Assembly (NCBI GenBank): GCA_033060915.1
Contig: CM065390.1
Location: 19,642,501 to 19,706,500, forward strand
Direction of reading: 5' to 3'
Source: Euryodendron excelsum
Taxonomy: Eukaryota; Streptophyta; Magnoliopsida; Ericales; Pentaphylacaceae
Length of the DNA: 64,000 nucleotides
Positions 12,471 to 24,485 of this stretch are shown piece by piece. The notes under the pieces are model-generated. The model was not told where the DNA came from. It did not search any database and saw only the letters and a list, made by a program, of their open reading frames with translations. Positions within the stretch are counted from its first letter, which is position 1. Every line of letters starts with the position of its first letter. A program made the position numbers and the translations under genes.

Positions 12471-12794
12471 TCCACATGTCCCAATCAACTCAAGGTTCAT
12501 CCAAGCTTGCCTTTGCCTTCAATTCCTCGGCAACGGCACCATAAACTTGATTCACTCCAGTAAGTGCACGACAAGGATCAAAATTTATTTCGTTCCCAAT
12601 GAAACAGCAGAAACAATTTGGTTTCCCCAACCACCGAAGCAAAACAACAATGGAATTCTGAAATTCCATGGGTTCGAACGAAACAAAATAGTGTATGTGT
12701 GTTTTGTACGAAACAATAAAGTTTCGAAGGAAACAAAGACATGCGTTGAAGCATGACCTAGCAGCGGTGGTGTGTGCAACTTTGCTACAGAAAG
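12471..12794. other. Unassigned flank
   Basis: Sequence outside LTR B1 and before solo LTR D3. A 114-codon ORF overlaps it, but begins inside LTR B1 and shows no recognisable domain. Nothing else supported. Confidence 0.4.
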
Positions 12795-14547
12795 TGTAAC
12801 ACCCTAAATTTTCTTGACTATATTACATCCCTATTAAAAAGGTTAGAATTGTTGCATTTTGTTTTTATGTCTAAATTAAAACATGACGGATGAGCATCAC
12901 TATTAAATCGTCTGTAGATAGTTGCCTAGTTCTTCCTTGGACCAAAGAATCAAATGTCAGCCTATTAGACACACAGGTCTAAACCCTTTCCTATGAACCA
13001 ACCTAAACTCACACTGGTCCAAAAATCTAACTAAACCGGCCTACTATAGGCAAGCACTGGTTCAACCGGTCATACACAGGAACTCAGTCAGTTCACTCGC
13101 ATATTAAACACATCTCACTATACTATTTAAACCTTAGGTAAACTAGCTTAAAACCCTAGTAACCATGATTCTTAAACCAGCCCAAGCCTTAGCAAATAGA
13201 AACAAATCGGTTCAAGGCTCCACCGGTTCAATTTGACATCAAAAAAATCCACTAACTTTGAAATGATTGCATCCATGCAAGCTGGATATATACGTTTCAT
13301 ATATATACGTGATCAAATATATTTGAAACATATCAATGCAAATTAACGAAAATAGATCATTCGTGATCAAATTAGTAACTGACTCAAGCATTATCATCGG
13401 AGTTACACCATACCAAGACACCTTGCAAATTCATGCACTACCATGTCATGACACCTGGATTCATGAAGGTTTGCAACGCTCTAGAATTTTGTAGGCAATT
13501 CAAATGTCTTGGATTTTCGTCAAAAAATCGATAAAAACCAAACCGAAAGGAAGAAAAAAAAAAGGGAAGGAAAGAGAACATTGGCCGAGCTTCTCAACTA
13601 CATCCTAAGGTAAGAACCCACCTCCCTCTACCTCCCACAACCTAAACCCAGCACAAAAGAGTGGAAACCATGGCTGAAAAACAAAGAAACCGAAGCGAGA
13701 GAAAGTGAAAAACCGTGGGGAAAAAAAAGAGCGAAAAAGAGAGAAGTAGAAGGTTGGACGTCAAGCCATTTGAAGTGAGGTAAGAGGATGTCTTTCCCCA
13801 TCCCATGAACTCCCTAAACCCAGCAAAACCACCCCTGTTGATCCACCATAACAGCCGCAATCGAAGAGAGATAGAGAGAAACTATTTTTCGGTGGTTTTG
13901 AGGGCGGCAAGTGAAAAGGGAGCTGGGGGGCTGTTGCAGAGGCAATGGAGCTTCTCAAGGACACCCATGGGTGTCCCAGAGAGGTCCATAACCTCTGTAC
14001 ATGCCCTGCCCAACTCCTAGAATGAATTTTTGCTGGAAAAGCTTTGCCAGACCACAACTCCGGCTACCGGACACCAAATCTGACAAAGCTAGTTGGGTCC
14101 TCTTCATCTCGACATTCCGAACAATGTTTATGAAGGACACTTTTCCAGAAAAATAAGGGAAGAGGCCTAAAAGCTCAGTTGCAGGTTTGGAACCCTAGGG
14201 TTCCGCCATGCATCCAAGCTTTTCCGACCAAAAACGGCCACCGTAGGTTGAGCACTGACCATGAGTGTGTAGCCCAGGTCTATATCATTCTCTGGGTCAA
14301 ACATGCATGGCCAGGAGGGCCACGGATCGATGGGAATTAGCGAGGAAAGACCCCAGCCGTGCGAGGAAGAAAATGAAGGCTCTGCCTTCCTTCCCCCACG
14401 GGCGGGTGGTGGCGCGTGTGGGCACGTCCCACTTTCCCTGGGCTTGAAATTTTTATAGGTTGATTATGACACCCAAAGAGGCCTTCACCTATTTTTCTGG
14501 ATTTTTCAGAGATTTACATGATTTTCTGTTGAATTATATCTGTATTT

Positions 14548-14564
14548 TGACAAAGAAAATCATA
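14548..14564 (+). repeat. 17-bp direct repeat, left border of virus
   Basis: TGACAAAGAAAATCATA, repeated exactly and in the same direction at 22,855-22,871. Between the two copies lies all the viral sequence, so it reads as a target-site duplication made by repair of a staggered break. Confidence 0.7.
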
Positions 14565-14949
14565 GCCATTCAAACTCAAGAAATAGTAACAAAAATAAAT
14601 TAAAAGAAGAACAGAAGGACCAGATAACTGGAACGGACCAGATAACTGAAATTTATCAAAGTAATTAAGAAGTAAAAGAAGAAGAAACAGTTGTATTGAA
14701 AATGTCAACGTCTTATAGGCACATCCTAGAGGGATAATTAAACCAAGCGTGACTTGGGTAAATTAATATTACAATTGAAAATTGAAAACATAAAACATAA
14801 ATATTAAAAAGATTGGAAGATTACCAGGAGAGCTGAGCTACTGAAGATCTTAAACTTGAAAAATAGATACAGAGATTCGGTACAAGAGAATTCTAGAGAG
14901 AGAGAGAGTCTTGACTTCAGAATTGGCCTCTCTCAAAATATGGAGAGAC

Positions 14950-15120
14950 AAGGTATAAATAAAGAAAACTTGGTATTGTTGATTCACATGTATGGTTATT
15001 ATAGATCCATCGACAGTAGATTTATTTTTGCAAAATAGTAAAAAGTCAATTTTACTGTAGCACTTTTGTCTTTTTGTGAAATTACTGTAGCACTTTCGTC
15101 TTTTGTGAAAAATTGTCTTT
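14950..15120 (-). promoter_or_regulatory. Viral transcript promoter
   Basis: Downstream of ORF2 on the minus strand stands a TATA-like TTTATTTATACC (plus-strand 14,952-14,963). Upstream of it lie two 31-bp-spaced copies of ACTGTAGCAC followed by a (T/C)GTCTTTTGTGAAA block (15,053 and 15,084). A pregenomic-RNA promoter after the last ORF fits caulimovirid genome plans. Transcription would start near 14,925 and run left. Activity is inferred only. Confidence 0.55.
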
Positions 15121-15240
15121 GTGGCCAAAAGTTGATGGAGTTGTCACTGAAAGTTGATAGCTCTATCACTAGTGTGTTTGCTTGCTTTTAAACCTTGTTT
15201 GTACTGGAGTGAAGACAACGTAACAGTCATCTTCATTATC

Positions 15241-16454
15241 CTATGCAAGATCTGTGGAAGAAATTTGAGAACCTTGATCTGGATTTGCTGGAGAAGCCTC
15301 ATCATCACTATCTGAGAGAGATGATAGGGTTTCTAGTAGTTGTTGACGAAGTTCTTTCTTTGATTTAACCGCTGCTAATTGAGGAATGATTTGGCTTCGG
15401 TTGAGGAGAAATTGAGGGTTAGTAGTAGTAGAAATTATAGGATGTTGTTAGAAAAATTGATGAACTGCTTGTGGGGTGCAAAATTGGGGATTCCATTTAT
15501 CCCACCATTTAACTTGAAAGCTACGGGCAAGGTAAGAAAATGAATTGTGCGAAATAATAGTATAATTCCAAGCACAAATCCATGGAATAGAAAATTGGGT
15601 CATGAAAGATAAAACACAAGGAAATTTGGAAAGAAATCTATCAGGATTGAATTTGTCTTGGTAAATAAGGAAGGCTTCATTAATGGAGGGAGGAAAGATT
15701 TGAGTAATTGCACCAAAATGAGTCCACCAAGAAAAGAACCAATTGGGAAAATTTAAAGGAAAATCTTTTTGAAATGTAAACATCTAGGAATGACTAAATT
15801 GTGGTTCTGGAAGAAGAAAGTGTTGAACCAAGCTTGTTGGTAATCGCAATAATTGAAGGTAGGAGAATTAAAGATTTTAGAAAATCGTCGAGGTTGGAAC
15901 GGATGAGGCCCCCATTACTCGGGAGTAAGGATTTTGTTAATATAGATAGTAGAGTAAGCAATTTGGTTTTGATCAGGAGTGAAATGGTGTTTGAGAGTAA
16001 TTGAATCAGTTTCTATGAGAATATATTCATAGAATTGTTGGGTATGAATGGGAGAGATTTGAAGAAAATGTGTGTTTGGAGGGAACACTCTAGGAGGAAT
16101 TTCAAATGGATCCTCAGACCATGTTTGTTTTTCCAAAAGAACAATAGACTATTCGCATTTTGTTTTAAGAAAGTATTTTGATTTGAAAGTGGGGTTAGTG
16201 GCCACCACTGGAGAAGGAGTGGGATGAGAAACCGCCACTTGCTGAGAAGAAGTTGCCGCTTGCAGTTGAGATCCTTTGGTAGTTTGAGCATAGGTTTTGG
16301 AAAGTTGTTGGGATTGTTCAATAAGGATTTGGTTACACCAATCACTTGGTGTAAGAGCTTTGAGGTGAATTGGTTTCATTACATAAGCAGCTTTGGTTTG
16401 GGACTGAGTTTTAGCCGGGATTTTGCCTGGATCATGGGATGGTTTAGGAGGCAT
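15241..16454 (-). pseudogene. Viral ORF2, broken
   Basis: Second reading frame of the endogenous caulimovirid. The likely start (MPPKPSHDPG...) is at 16,454, only 13 nt beyond the ORF1 stop, so termination-coupled re-initiation is plausible for the ancestor. The frame is broken into pieces: one ends at 16,149, a shifted frame covers 16,345-16,013, and a 111-codon stretch rich in Trp and Phe covers 15,783-15,448. The tail before the stop at 15,241-15,243 is acidic and serine-rich. Florendoviruses carry an ORF2 of unknown function at this place; the position and aromatic-rich middle fit, but no biochemical role can be given. It cannot make a full-length protein. Confidence 0.6.
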
Positions 16455-16467
16455 GATTGGAATCTCC

Positions 16468-19400
16468 CTATAAGAATTCTTGAGTAAGAAAATCTGGAAT
16501 TGAATTATTAGTACCTTTAATATAAGAAATTTTAAAATAAAAAACAGAAAGAATAACTCACCACCTAGCAAAAATTTGTTTAGAAGCTATATTTTGTACA
16601 TCTTTAAAAATAATACTTTTGGCTGCTTGGCAATCAATACGAAGTAAAAATTCTTGATTTAATAAACCACTTTGAAATTTGAAAATACATAGAACAATAG
16701 CTAAAATTTTCTTTTTGATGGTACTATAATTCTTTTAGGTAGGGTTCCAAGTACCGGAGGTAAACCTAACCAGTTGTTCTTTGTTATTGAGAACTTGTTT
16801 GAGGATACCACCATAACCTATGTCAGAGGCATCTATTTCAACTATTTTGAGAGCATTAGGGTTGGCTAAGGTTAGACACGGGAGGGTCTGAACATATTGT
16901 TTAAGAGTTTGGATAATCTTTGTATGCTCACTAGACCAGACAGGAGGGTCATTCTTAAGACGTTGTCTTAAAGAGGCAGCTATTTGACTTAAACTGGGGT
17001 AAAATTCAAAGACATAATTAAGACTGCCTAAGAAACATTGTAATTGATTTTTATCTTTGATTATATCAGGAAATTTATAATCAAATTGAATTGATCTTTC
17101 TATGGGTGTAATTGTACCTTGAAAAATGTACTGACCTAAGAAGCGGACACATGTTTGAAAAAGACTAATTTTCTATGCAGAGAGAACTAAACCATTGTGT
17201 TTGACGATATTAAAAAATTGATTAAGATCTTTCCGGTGTTGGATAATAGAGTTAAAGAAAATTAGAACATCATCAATATAAACAATTGTAAATTGAGAAT
17301 GAGGATTGAAAATGTCATTCATTATTTTTTGAAATTCACTTGGAGCATTTTTTAAACCAAAAGACATTACGTTTCACTCATAATGGCCAAATGGTAAAGT
17401 AAAAGCATTTTTGTACCTATCTTGCTTGGCAATTTGAATTTGCCAAAAGCCAGACTTCATGTCAAATTTGAAAAAGATTTTTGCATGACAAAGGCGTTGA
17501 AGAAGATCTTTCTTGTTAGGAATAGGATACCTAATCCATTGGAGCGCATCATTAAGAGGTTTGTAATTAATAACTAAACGGGGAGCTCCACGTTCTATTT
17601 CAACATTTTTGTGTACGTAAAAGGCAACACAACTCCATGGAGGGTGGCTGTTGCAAATTAATTTTTTGTCAAGAAGGTCTTGGATTTCTTTTTTACAATA
17701 TTTGAAAAGTTCATGGTTCATATGAATTGGACGAGCTTTGGTAGGAATTTGCTGTTCAGAAAATTCAGAAGGGTAGGGTAAAGTGACAACATGTTTATGG
17801 CGGGACCAAAAGGCATTTGGTAAATCAAAACAAATTTCTTGTTGTAATTTATTTAAAAATTTATTTATAGCAAATTGTAAAGTGTCATCTTTTAAATTGT
17901 TTTCAATTTGATTGTAAGTTTTTTCTTCTTTAAGGAATAATAAGTGTTTTTCTTTACGAATGATAAAGTTAATAGTTTGGTGGGAAATGGCAAGATTTTT
18001 TGAAGTGTTAAGATCTTTGGTGCGAGGAGGACAAACAAAAGGGAATGTAATTTTTTTATTATTAAGGGTAGTATGAATGCCTTTGGTAGTAACTTGAAAA
18101 GGTTAAAGAAGGCTGAGGAAAGGAGTTCCTAATATAACTTCTCGTGAGAGATTTTTAACAAGAATGAAAGGAGTTTTGAGACAAACATTGTTGTTGCAAA
18201 TATGGACATTAGACAGTTTATATTGGATTTGAAGAGGGGTTCCACCAGCAGCAGAAAGACATTCGCGAGTCTTTTTAAAATATTTAGTTAGAATTAAACC
18301 TTCTTATATACAATTAAGGTCAGCTCCAGAATCAAAAAGAGCAATAGTTTCAAAACAAAATTATTTGTTGACAACAATAGTAATCTTGACATTCCATTTT
18401 TGGTACGAGATTTGAGAGAGTAAGAAAATATCTTGAGGGTCAGTTTTTAGAGGAATAGATGTACTAGGAGAAGAATGTTGGAGGAGTAAAACTTGATTTT
18501 TAAGATTATCAAGATCAATCTTTGAAATATTGTGTTCGAGTTTTAAATCACGTAATTCCTTCTTGACTAAGTTGATTTCAATTTATAAATCTTAAGTAGA
18601 AAGGGGAGAAGGTTTAGAGGGTTGATCAAATCGTTTGAGAATATCGTTAAGATTATAAAGATTATTAAGAAGTAAGGTATCTTGTTTAGGTTGGTCAACA
18701 GTGTTTAAACTTTGTTTAAGTTGAATTAAGTAGTCTTTTTTAACTTGGGGATCAGTAATCTTATCAATGACGTCAAGAAGAAGTTCTTATTCTTTAGTAA
18801 TAACATTAATAGTATGTGTTGTTGGACAGTGGCAATTTGTTTTAACAACTTGTTCTAGATCTTGTGAGGAAGGAGAAGTGTGATTTTCATCAGAAGAGGA
18901 TTGGGAAGCAATTTCATCAAGTTGTAATTCCTCATCAGACATTAATTGATTATCAGATGTATCAGAATTTAGGAATGATTGCATAAGTTGCTGCTTAAGT
19001 GTGTCGTCAATTTCTAAAGAATTAATTTTTTATTCATACGACATTGATTTTTGTAATGGCCAACCTTACCGCATTTGTAGCAAGTAGGAATTTTTTTTGA
19101 ATGTTTAGAAACATGTTTGGGTTTAGAAGGGGAAGCTTTAACAGTAGTTTGTGGTTGAGGTTTTTGATAAATAAAAAAAAACGTTGGAACTAGGTTTGGG
19201 TTTACGAAAGAATCTTCGGGTAGAGGTAGTGTGAGGTTTGCGACGAGAAGGAGCTACTATTTTTGAAGTATCAGGTAGACCAAATTGTTGACAAAAAGTG
19301 CCTAGTTCTCTCTTAGAAGTGGCTAAATCTTTTTGCAGCTATTGATTTAATTTGAAGTTGGTATAGATTTCTAGACCTTGGGTTTGGATAGCATTGACTA

Positions 19401-21911
19401 AATCACCCTAAGTGAGTTGTTCATATGGGACGACTCCATTGTTATTTTCTTTGAGTTTATCTTTGACCTTTTGGGAAAAAAGTTTGGGAAGACCATCAAG
19501 AAATTTTTCTTTCCAATGTGTTTGGTGACAATCATCTCTCATCATAACTTTGACTAGGAAAACGTCTTTATACCAACGAAAGTCTTGGAGTTTAGGACAT
19601 CAAAGATTATTAAGAATTTCAGAGGTAGCAGCTTGAACTTTAGAAGGTTTACCTAAGAAATGCCTAGATATGGAGAAGATGAGGGTACTTACAGCATCTT
19701 CTATGGTTTTATTATCTTCAGTTTTAATTGGAGTACCGTTTGAATCAGTTTTAATAGCAGTGAGAATTTGGGTGCGTTCAGTGGAGGTGAGGAAATGGTT
19801 CCACCATCCTTTAAGATGGCCAGTAAAACCAGCTACTAAAGCTTGGGCAACAACAAAGTCAGAAGATTTTTGTTTAGTTTTATAGGCTAAGGCAACTATT
19901 GTCATTTCTTGAAGTTTGTTAAGAATATGATATTCGATCATACCGTCAAAATTCCATTCATAAATTGTACCACCATGATAGGCAACTTGAATAAATTGAT
20001 TTCGTTTTCGAATTGCATATCAGGGAGTGTTGGTCGAGGATAATAATTTTTTGTGTTATTATTTTCATATCGACTTTGGTATTTCCATTTTTGTTTCTTA
20101 TTTTGAGTGGCATTGACTTCGAAAGGTTGAGAATCATTCATGGTTTGTTCAATGGCTTCAACTTCAGAAAGTGTGGGTTGGGATAAAGTGTTAATAATGT
20201 GGGTTTTAAATGAGGGTTCAGGAGTGTCAGGGATCCATAGAGCCTGATCTAATTGTGCTAGTTTGTGCTCAATTTGAGAAGAAAAGTCTTGATCACTTAA
20301 TTCATTCTGAAGGTGTGGAGGGATTTTATGTGGTTTGAATAAAGGAATTTCCGTAGTTGTGAGTGTAGTTAATTGTTCTTCATGAACTAGATTTTCTACA
20401 CAAGTTAATTGGTCACCAATAGTTTTGAGTGTTTGATTCGTAAAGTTATTTTGTTATAGAATATTAGAAACATCTTTGGCATTAGGAGGTGTTGTATCAA
20501 TTTTAAGTTTGAAAGGAGAAGCAGTGACGATACTAGATCTATGTTGAATGTGAATTTCTTCCATTGGAGAATGAATAGAAGGTTTGACAATATCTCTTGA
20601 GGTAACCTATTGATGTTCAGCATTAGTTATAACATTAAGTTGTTCAGAATAATTTTCAAACCCGTCAAAGAAACTGAGATGAGTTCTATGTTTTTGAACA
20701 AATTGATAAAACTCTTCGCGGATAGGAATACGAGCAATAGGATCAAAAGTTTTAAGAAACCAATTCCTTTTGTGAGCATGTTGGGGAGAATTGAAATCTT
20801 GGACAAGGATAGATTTATCAAAATTAAATTCTGGTTCAATCGTATTTAATTGAGGATCAATAACATTTAATAGAGGATCCATTTGAGATGGTGTTGGAGA
20901 TTGAGGATTTTCTTGTACATAGACAGGTTGTGCTACACTCGAAGTTCTGACAGATTCTAAATAAGTAGACCTGGAGGGCATTGAAGAGGAAGGAACAAAA
21001 GAATAAGAACTTCTAGGAGGAAAAGATTAAAATTGGGTACTTACAGATGAACCAACATCTGAAAATCGTGGTCTAATTGACCCTGTTGTGGTATTTGTGA
21101 ATTTAATACGGACACTACCATCAGTATTTTCTTGGATATATTCTAAATCTTTATTTTCAATTGTTGTAGAAGGAACCTCATTATCTAATGTCCATTCTAA
21201 TGGGAGATTGACATCTTCTCAGCGTATGGTTTTGGGAGTACTAATGTTTGAATCACTATTGGTGTAAAGAATGAGGGATTCTCCTTTAGGACTAATGATC
21301 CTACATCGTGGATCTACAAGTGTTGCCATGGATTTGAGATGAATGCGATAAATTATTGAAAATGGAATATTGCCTGGTGTTAAATCATAACCAGAAGTTT
21401 TTATTTTGAGTGTAAAGACTTTGAGAATAACAGTATCTTGAAGACAAACAGCGTACCCTGGATAACAATCAAAATGGACTGGTCCACTGTAAAGGCTTGT
21501 TTCTATGAGTCCTAAAGTACTATTGATGAATGTTGTGTGTCTTTTATCTTGTAAAGTTAAAAGAATTGCAGTATTTTGATCTTGGCAAGTTAAAGGAATA
21601 ACACTACTTGTATTAATCCTCAATGTAAATAATTATATTTTTTTTTGTTTGTATTTATTGATAGTGGATTGACTAAGTAATTGGATTTGTTCAGTTTTTT
21701 CAGTAAAAGGAATTGTTTGTTCAACTGTTTTGATAGTATAATTGGAAAAAAAATCTAAAGGTTTTATTTGGTAAACTTAATTAACAGAGACACGAGGAGG
21801 TGTCCAACTTGGAGAAAGAAAACTTTGTTCTTCTTAATTAAAAATAGTTTAGTCATTATTACTATGAGATTGACGAGATATAGAAGACATAGTTCTAGAT
21901 AAACGATTCAT
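16468..21911 (-). pseudogene. Viral ORF1 polyprotein, broken
   Basis: About 1,815 codons from the ATG at 21,911 to the TAG at 16,468-16,470. Domains in order: 30K-type movement protein (longest open piece 21,623-21,219); linker rich in Ser/Thr/Pro and acidic residues; coat protein (19,941-19,600 open) followed by a CCHC zinc knuckle C-X2-C-X4-H-X4-C at 19,041-19,082; aspartic protease with DSGA at 18,322-18,333; reverse transcriptase 17,900-17,100 with YIDD at 17,269-17,280; RNase H with a DASD-type acidic motif near 16,830. In caulimovirids this polyprotein supplies movement, packaging, processing and reverse transcription. Stops and frameshifts interrupt nearly every domain, including a stop between the two largest RT pieces (about 17,371), so no function is expected. 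The RT block resembles florendo/petuviruses more than badnaviruses or caulimoviruses. Confidence 0.85.
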
Positions 21912-22178
21912 TAGAAAACTAATTATCTAACATTTAAATGTTTAATTCAAAATTATCTATCAAATTAAATCCTATGGGATGAACAAGACGTACCCTAGCC
22001 GGTCAACGACTTACGCCTATTGCCTCAACTCTAGGACTTACAATGGCTACGTGACTAGTTGGTTTACAGGTTTGTCATCAGACAACGCAAAGGAAAATAA
22101 GTAGACATATAACCAGAAAATAAACACTTGAATGTAGAACAAACAGTTAAACTAATAAACTATTTATAAGCACTTTGG

Positions 22179-22190
22179 CTCTGATACCTT
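22179..22190 (-). promoter_or_regulatory. tRNA-Met primer-binding site
   Basis: The minus strand reads AGGTATCAGAGC. Eleven of twelve bases match TGGTATCAGAGC, the sequence complementary to the 3' end of plant initiator tRNA-Met used by caulimovirids. It marks position 1 of the viral map, lies about 270 nt upstream of ORF1, and coincides with the physical end of the minus-strand viral copy. Confidence 0.8.
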
Positions 22191-22854
22191 ACTTTACAAT
22201 TCGCTATAAATAAATTTTTAAATAAATTACAACAAGAAATTTGTTCTGATTTACCAAATGCCTTTTGGTCCCGCCATAAACATGTTGTCACTTTACCCTA
22301 CTCTTCTAAATTTTCTGAATTGAAAATTCCTACCACAGCTCGTCCAATTCAAATGAACCATGAACTTTTCGAATATTGTAAAAAAGAAATCCAAGACCGT
22401 CTTGACAAAAAATTAATTCGCAACAGCCACTCTTCATGGAGTTGTGCTGCCTTTTACATACACAAAAATGCTGAAATAGAACGTGGAGCTCCCCGTTTAG
22501 TTATTAATTACAAACCTCTTAATGATGCGCTCAAATGGATTAGGTATCCTATTCCCAACAAGAAAGATCTTCTTCAACGCCTTTGTCATGCAAAAATCTT
22601 TTTCAAATTTGACATGAAGTCTGGCTTTTAGCAAATTCAAATTACCGAGCAAGATCGGTACAAAACTACTTTTACTTTACCATTTGGCCATTATGAGTGG
22701 AACGTAATGCCTTTTGGTTTAAAAAATACTCCAAGTGAATTTCAAAAACTAATGAATGACATTTTCAATCCTCAGTCTCAATTTACAATTGTTTATATTG
22801 ATGATGTTCTAATTTTCTCTAACTCTATTATCCAACACTGGAAACATCTTAATC
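22191..22854 (+). pseudogene. Inverted viral RT fragment
   Basis: A 664-bp second copy of the reverse-transcriptase region, inverted relative to the main viral copy. It matches plus-strand 17,220-17,882 reverse-complemented at roughly nine residues in ten by eye. An open stretch covers 22,320-22,628 and is closed by a stop; YIDD appears at 22,794-22,805. Its stop codon differs from the one in the main copy, so the two decayed separately. It begins right at the PBS end of the main copy and ends at the right 17-bp border repeat. No active enzyme is encoded. Confidence 0.85.
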
Positions 22855-22871
22855 TGACAAAGAAAATCATA
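22855..22871 (+). repeat. 17-bp direct repeat, right border of virus
   Basis: Exact copy of 14,548-14,564. Sequence to the right (from 22,872) shows no viral similarity and is taken as the rest of LTR D3. Confidence 0.7.
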
Positions 22872-23981
22872 TAAATTACAATATCAAATGGAAAAATTTG
22901 AAATTTTGCTGAGATACCTCAAATAATATGAGGAACCCAGAAATGGGAGAGTATAGGTCGCTAGATCTCCTGGTAAAAATTCCAAATAATCCCCTTCGGT
23001 TCCGACCCCGGGAAATTCCGTTTTTGATGGGAGACGAGGAGGATTCCAAAGGATCCGTTCTACCGGACCACCCCCCTACTAACAACTCTAATCTTGTTGA
23101 CTCTCTAATTATTTGACACTTTCATCTATTTACAAGAATCTTGAATAATTATAACATACAAACTCGTATTTTCTTCCTTCACAGACTGTACATGAAATGA
23201 GTATCTATACTTACCAAGACTATTATCAGGGTAGAAACTTATGCATTCTTTAAAATACATGCTTATTTTTCTTCTTATCAGATAACTTGCCAATTACTGT
23301 GTTGACTTTACGCCTTCCTGCTACTTATATTGTTAACTATATTATTACATTCACTATATGCGTGCATCATTGGGGCGGAATAAGGGTGGAACAACCGAAA
23401 AGAAAAGACCCCAAGTTAATATCATAGGCAAACTTGACTGGGCTTGATCTGGGGCGATCATGGGTCAACTTCGCTGGACTTGATATGGGCTAGATAATCA
23501 TGGGTGGGCCCTTACTATCTTGACAAGGGGAAGGGCCAAGGGTGGGTCCATTAAGCTTGATGATGCCTCGGGCAAGACATACCTACAAGGATCCTGATAT
23601 TAATGAAAAAGAAAAGAATTACAAGGGACATATGTGTGCCATGCTATCTTTTTACTGTATTGCATTTAAACCTGTGCTTCATAGAATTTATGAGATTCCT
23701 ACTGGGCTTCGTAGCTCGCTCCTATCTTATGGGATAAATTTTAGGAAATGAGACTTCAGCTGGATTCCAAGGAAATGAGTATGAGAAATGAACCACCTAG
23801 TTCAATTGGAATTTCCTTAATATTTAGTTTGGATTGTACATAAAATAAAGTTATGGATCTCAATTGGAAACATAATGTTCTCTGGATGTAATAATCATTT
23901 TGAAATAATGTGAATGATATATCTTTACTTTATAAACCCCCTTATCCCGATCTAGAAGATAAAATGGGTCGTGACAGAAAA

Positions 23982-24378
23982 GGCCCATGAATTGAAGAAT
24001 TTGACTAAGAAAAGAAAAAGAGATAGAAGACAGACAGAATATGGACAGAGAATCTGATAGAGCAAAGTAAAAAAAATTCAAAGAAGCCATCAAATCTAGA
24101 AAGAAATTGCAAAAAGTGGTAGAAGACAAAGTCACAAAGGTAGATCGTAGAATACTTACCAGGTCAGTTGTCCAGTCTAGAGCCATACTCTAGGTACATC
24201 TTCTTCCTTCTCTTCTTCCTAGCTTCAATCTTCTTCCCCAGATTTGTTTCTTCTCCCTCCTTGTCTTTGAATCCCTAGATCAGACAACCCAAGCCCATCG
24301 AATGCCCAGATCAAACGACGCAGGGGCTCCGATGATCTCTTCCCCTTCTCTCTCGCGCTCTCTCCCTCCCTCTTTGTG

Positions 24379-24409
<31 letters not shown>

Positions 24410-24485
24410 TGCTCTCCTATGATTTTTGCCCCTTGCTGTCTTGCTGTCTCTCTTTGTGCATGAAGCTTAACGACGATAAAGACAA
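23982..24485. other. Possible hAT 5' leader region
   Basis: Purine-rich then CT-rich sequence with a (CT)n run at about 24,383-24,409. It ends in GACAAG followed by GTTAGG, a possible splice donor for the intron ahead of the hAT start codon. No coding region recognised; the 108-codon minus-strand ORF at 23,860-24,186 has no domain and runs across the LTR D3 edge. Confidence 0.35.

Larger units (their letters stand above)
14565..22854 (-). mobile_element. Endogenous caulimovirid (florendovirus-like)
   Basis: A nearly unit-length copy (about 7.6 kb) of a plant pararetrovirus read on the minus strand from the primer-binding site (22,190) to 14,565, plus an inverted 0.66-kb RT fragment (22,191-22,854). 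Order on the minus strand: PBS, leader of about 280 nt, ORF1 with movement protein, coat protein with zinc knuckle, aspartic protease, reverse transcriptase and RNase H, then ORF2 and a promoter region. A fused ORF1 followed by a separate ORF2 of unknown role is the plan described for Florendovirus; Petuvirus is the main alternative. No LTRs and no integrase are seen, which separates it from Ty3/gypsy elements. Many stops and frameshifts show it is a defunct copy. Confidence 0.85.
12795..23976 (+). mobile_element. Solo LTR D3, split by viral insertion
   Basis: Left part 12,795-14,564 starts TGTAACACCCTAAATTTTC, a typical plant chromovirus LTR start. Right part 22,855-23,976 ends GGGTCGTGACA. 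The outer flanks are GAAAG (12,790-12,794) and GAAAA (23,977-23,981), a probable 5-bp duplication with one mismatch. Without the viral insertion the LTR would be about 2.9 kb. The left part includes a GC-richer stretch (13,600-14,450) with several overlapping short ORFs on both strands and no recognised domain. That both parts belong to one LTR is inferred from the terminal motifs, the flanking match and the 17-bp repeat at the viral borders. Confidence 0.6.

Noticed and set aside
13642..14140. Overlapping ORFs on both strands in a GC-richer patch
   Set aside because: Mutually overlapping, short and without recognisable domains; the patch lies in LTR D3.
16149..22860. Ty3/gypsy retrotransposon as the source of the RT
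   Set aside because: No LTRs or integrase; the 30K movement protein, zinc-knuckle coat protein and RT wording fit a caulimovirid.
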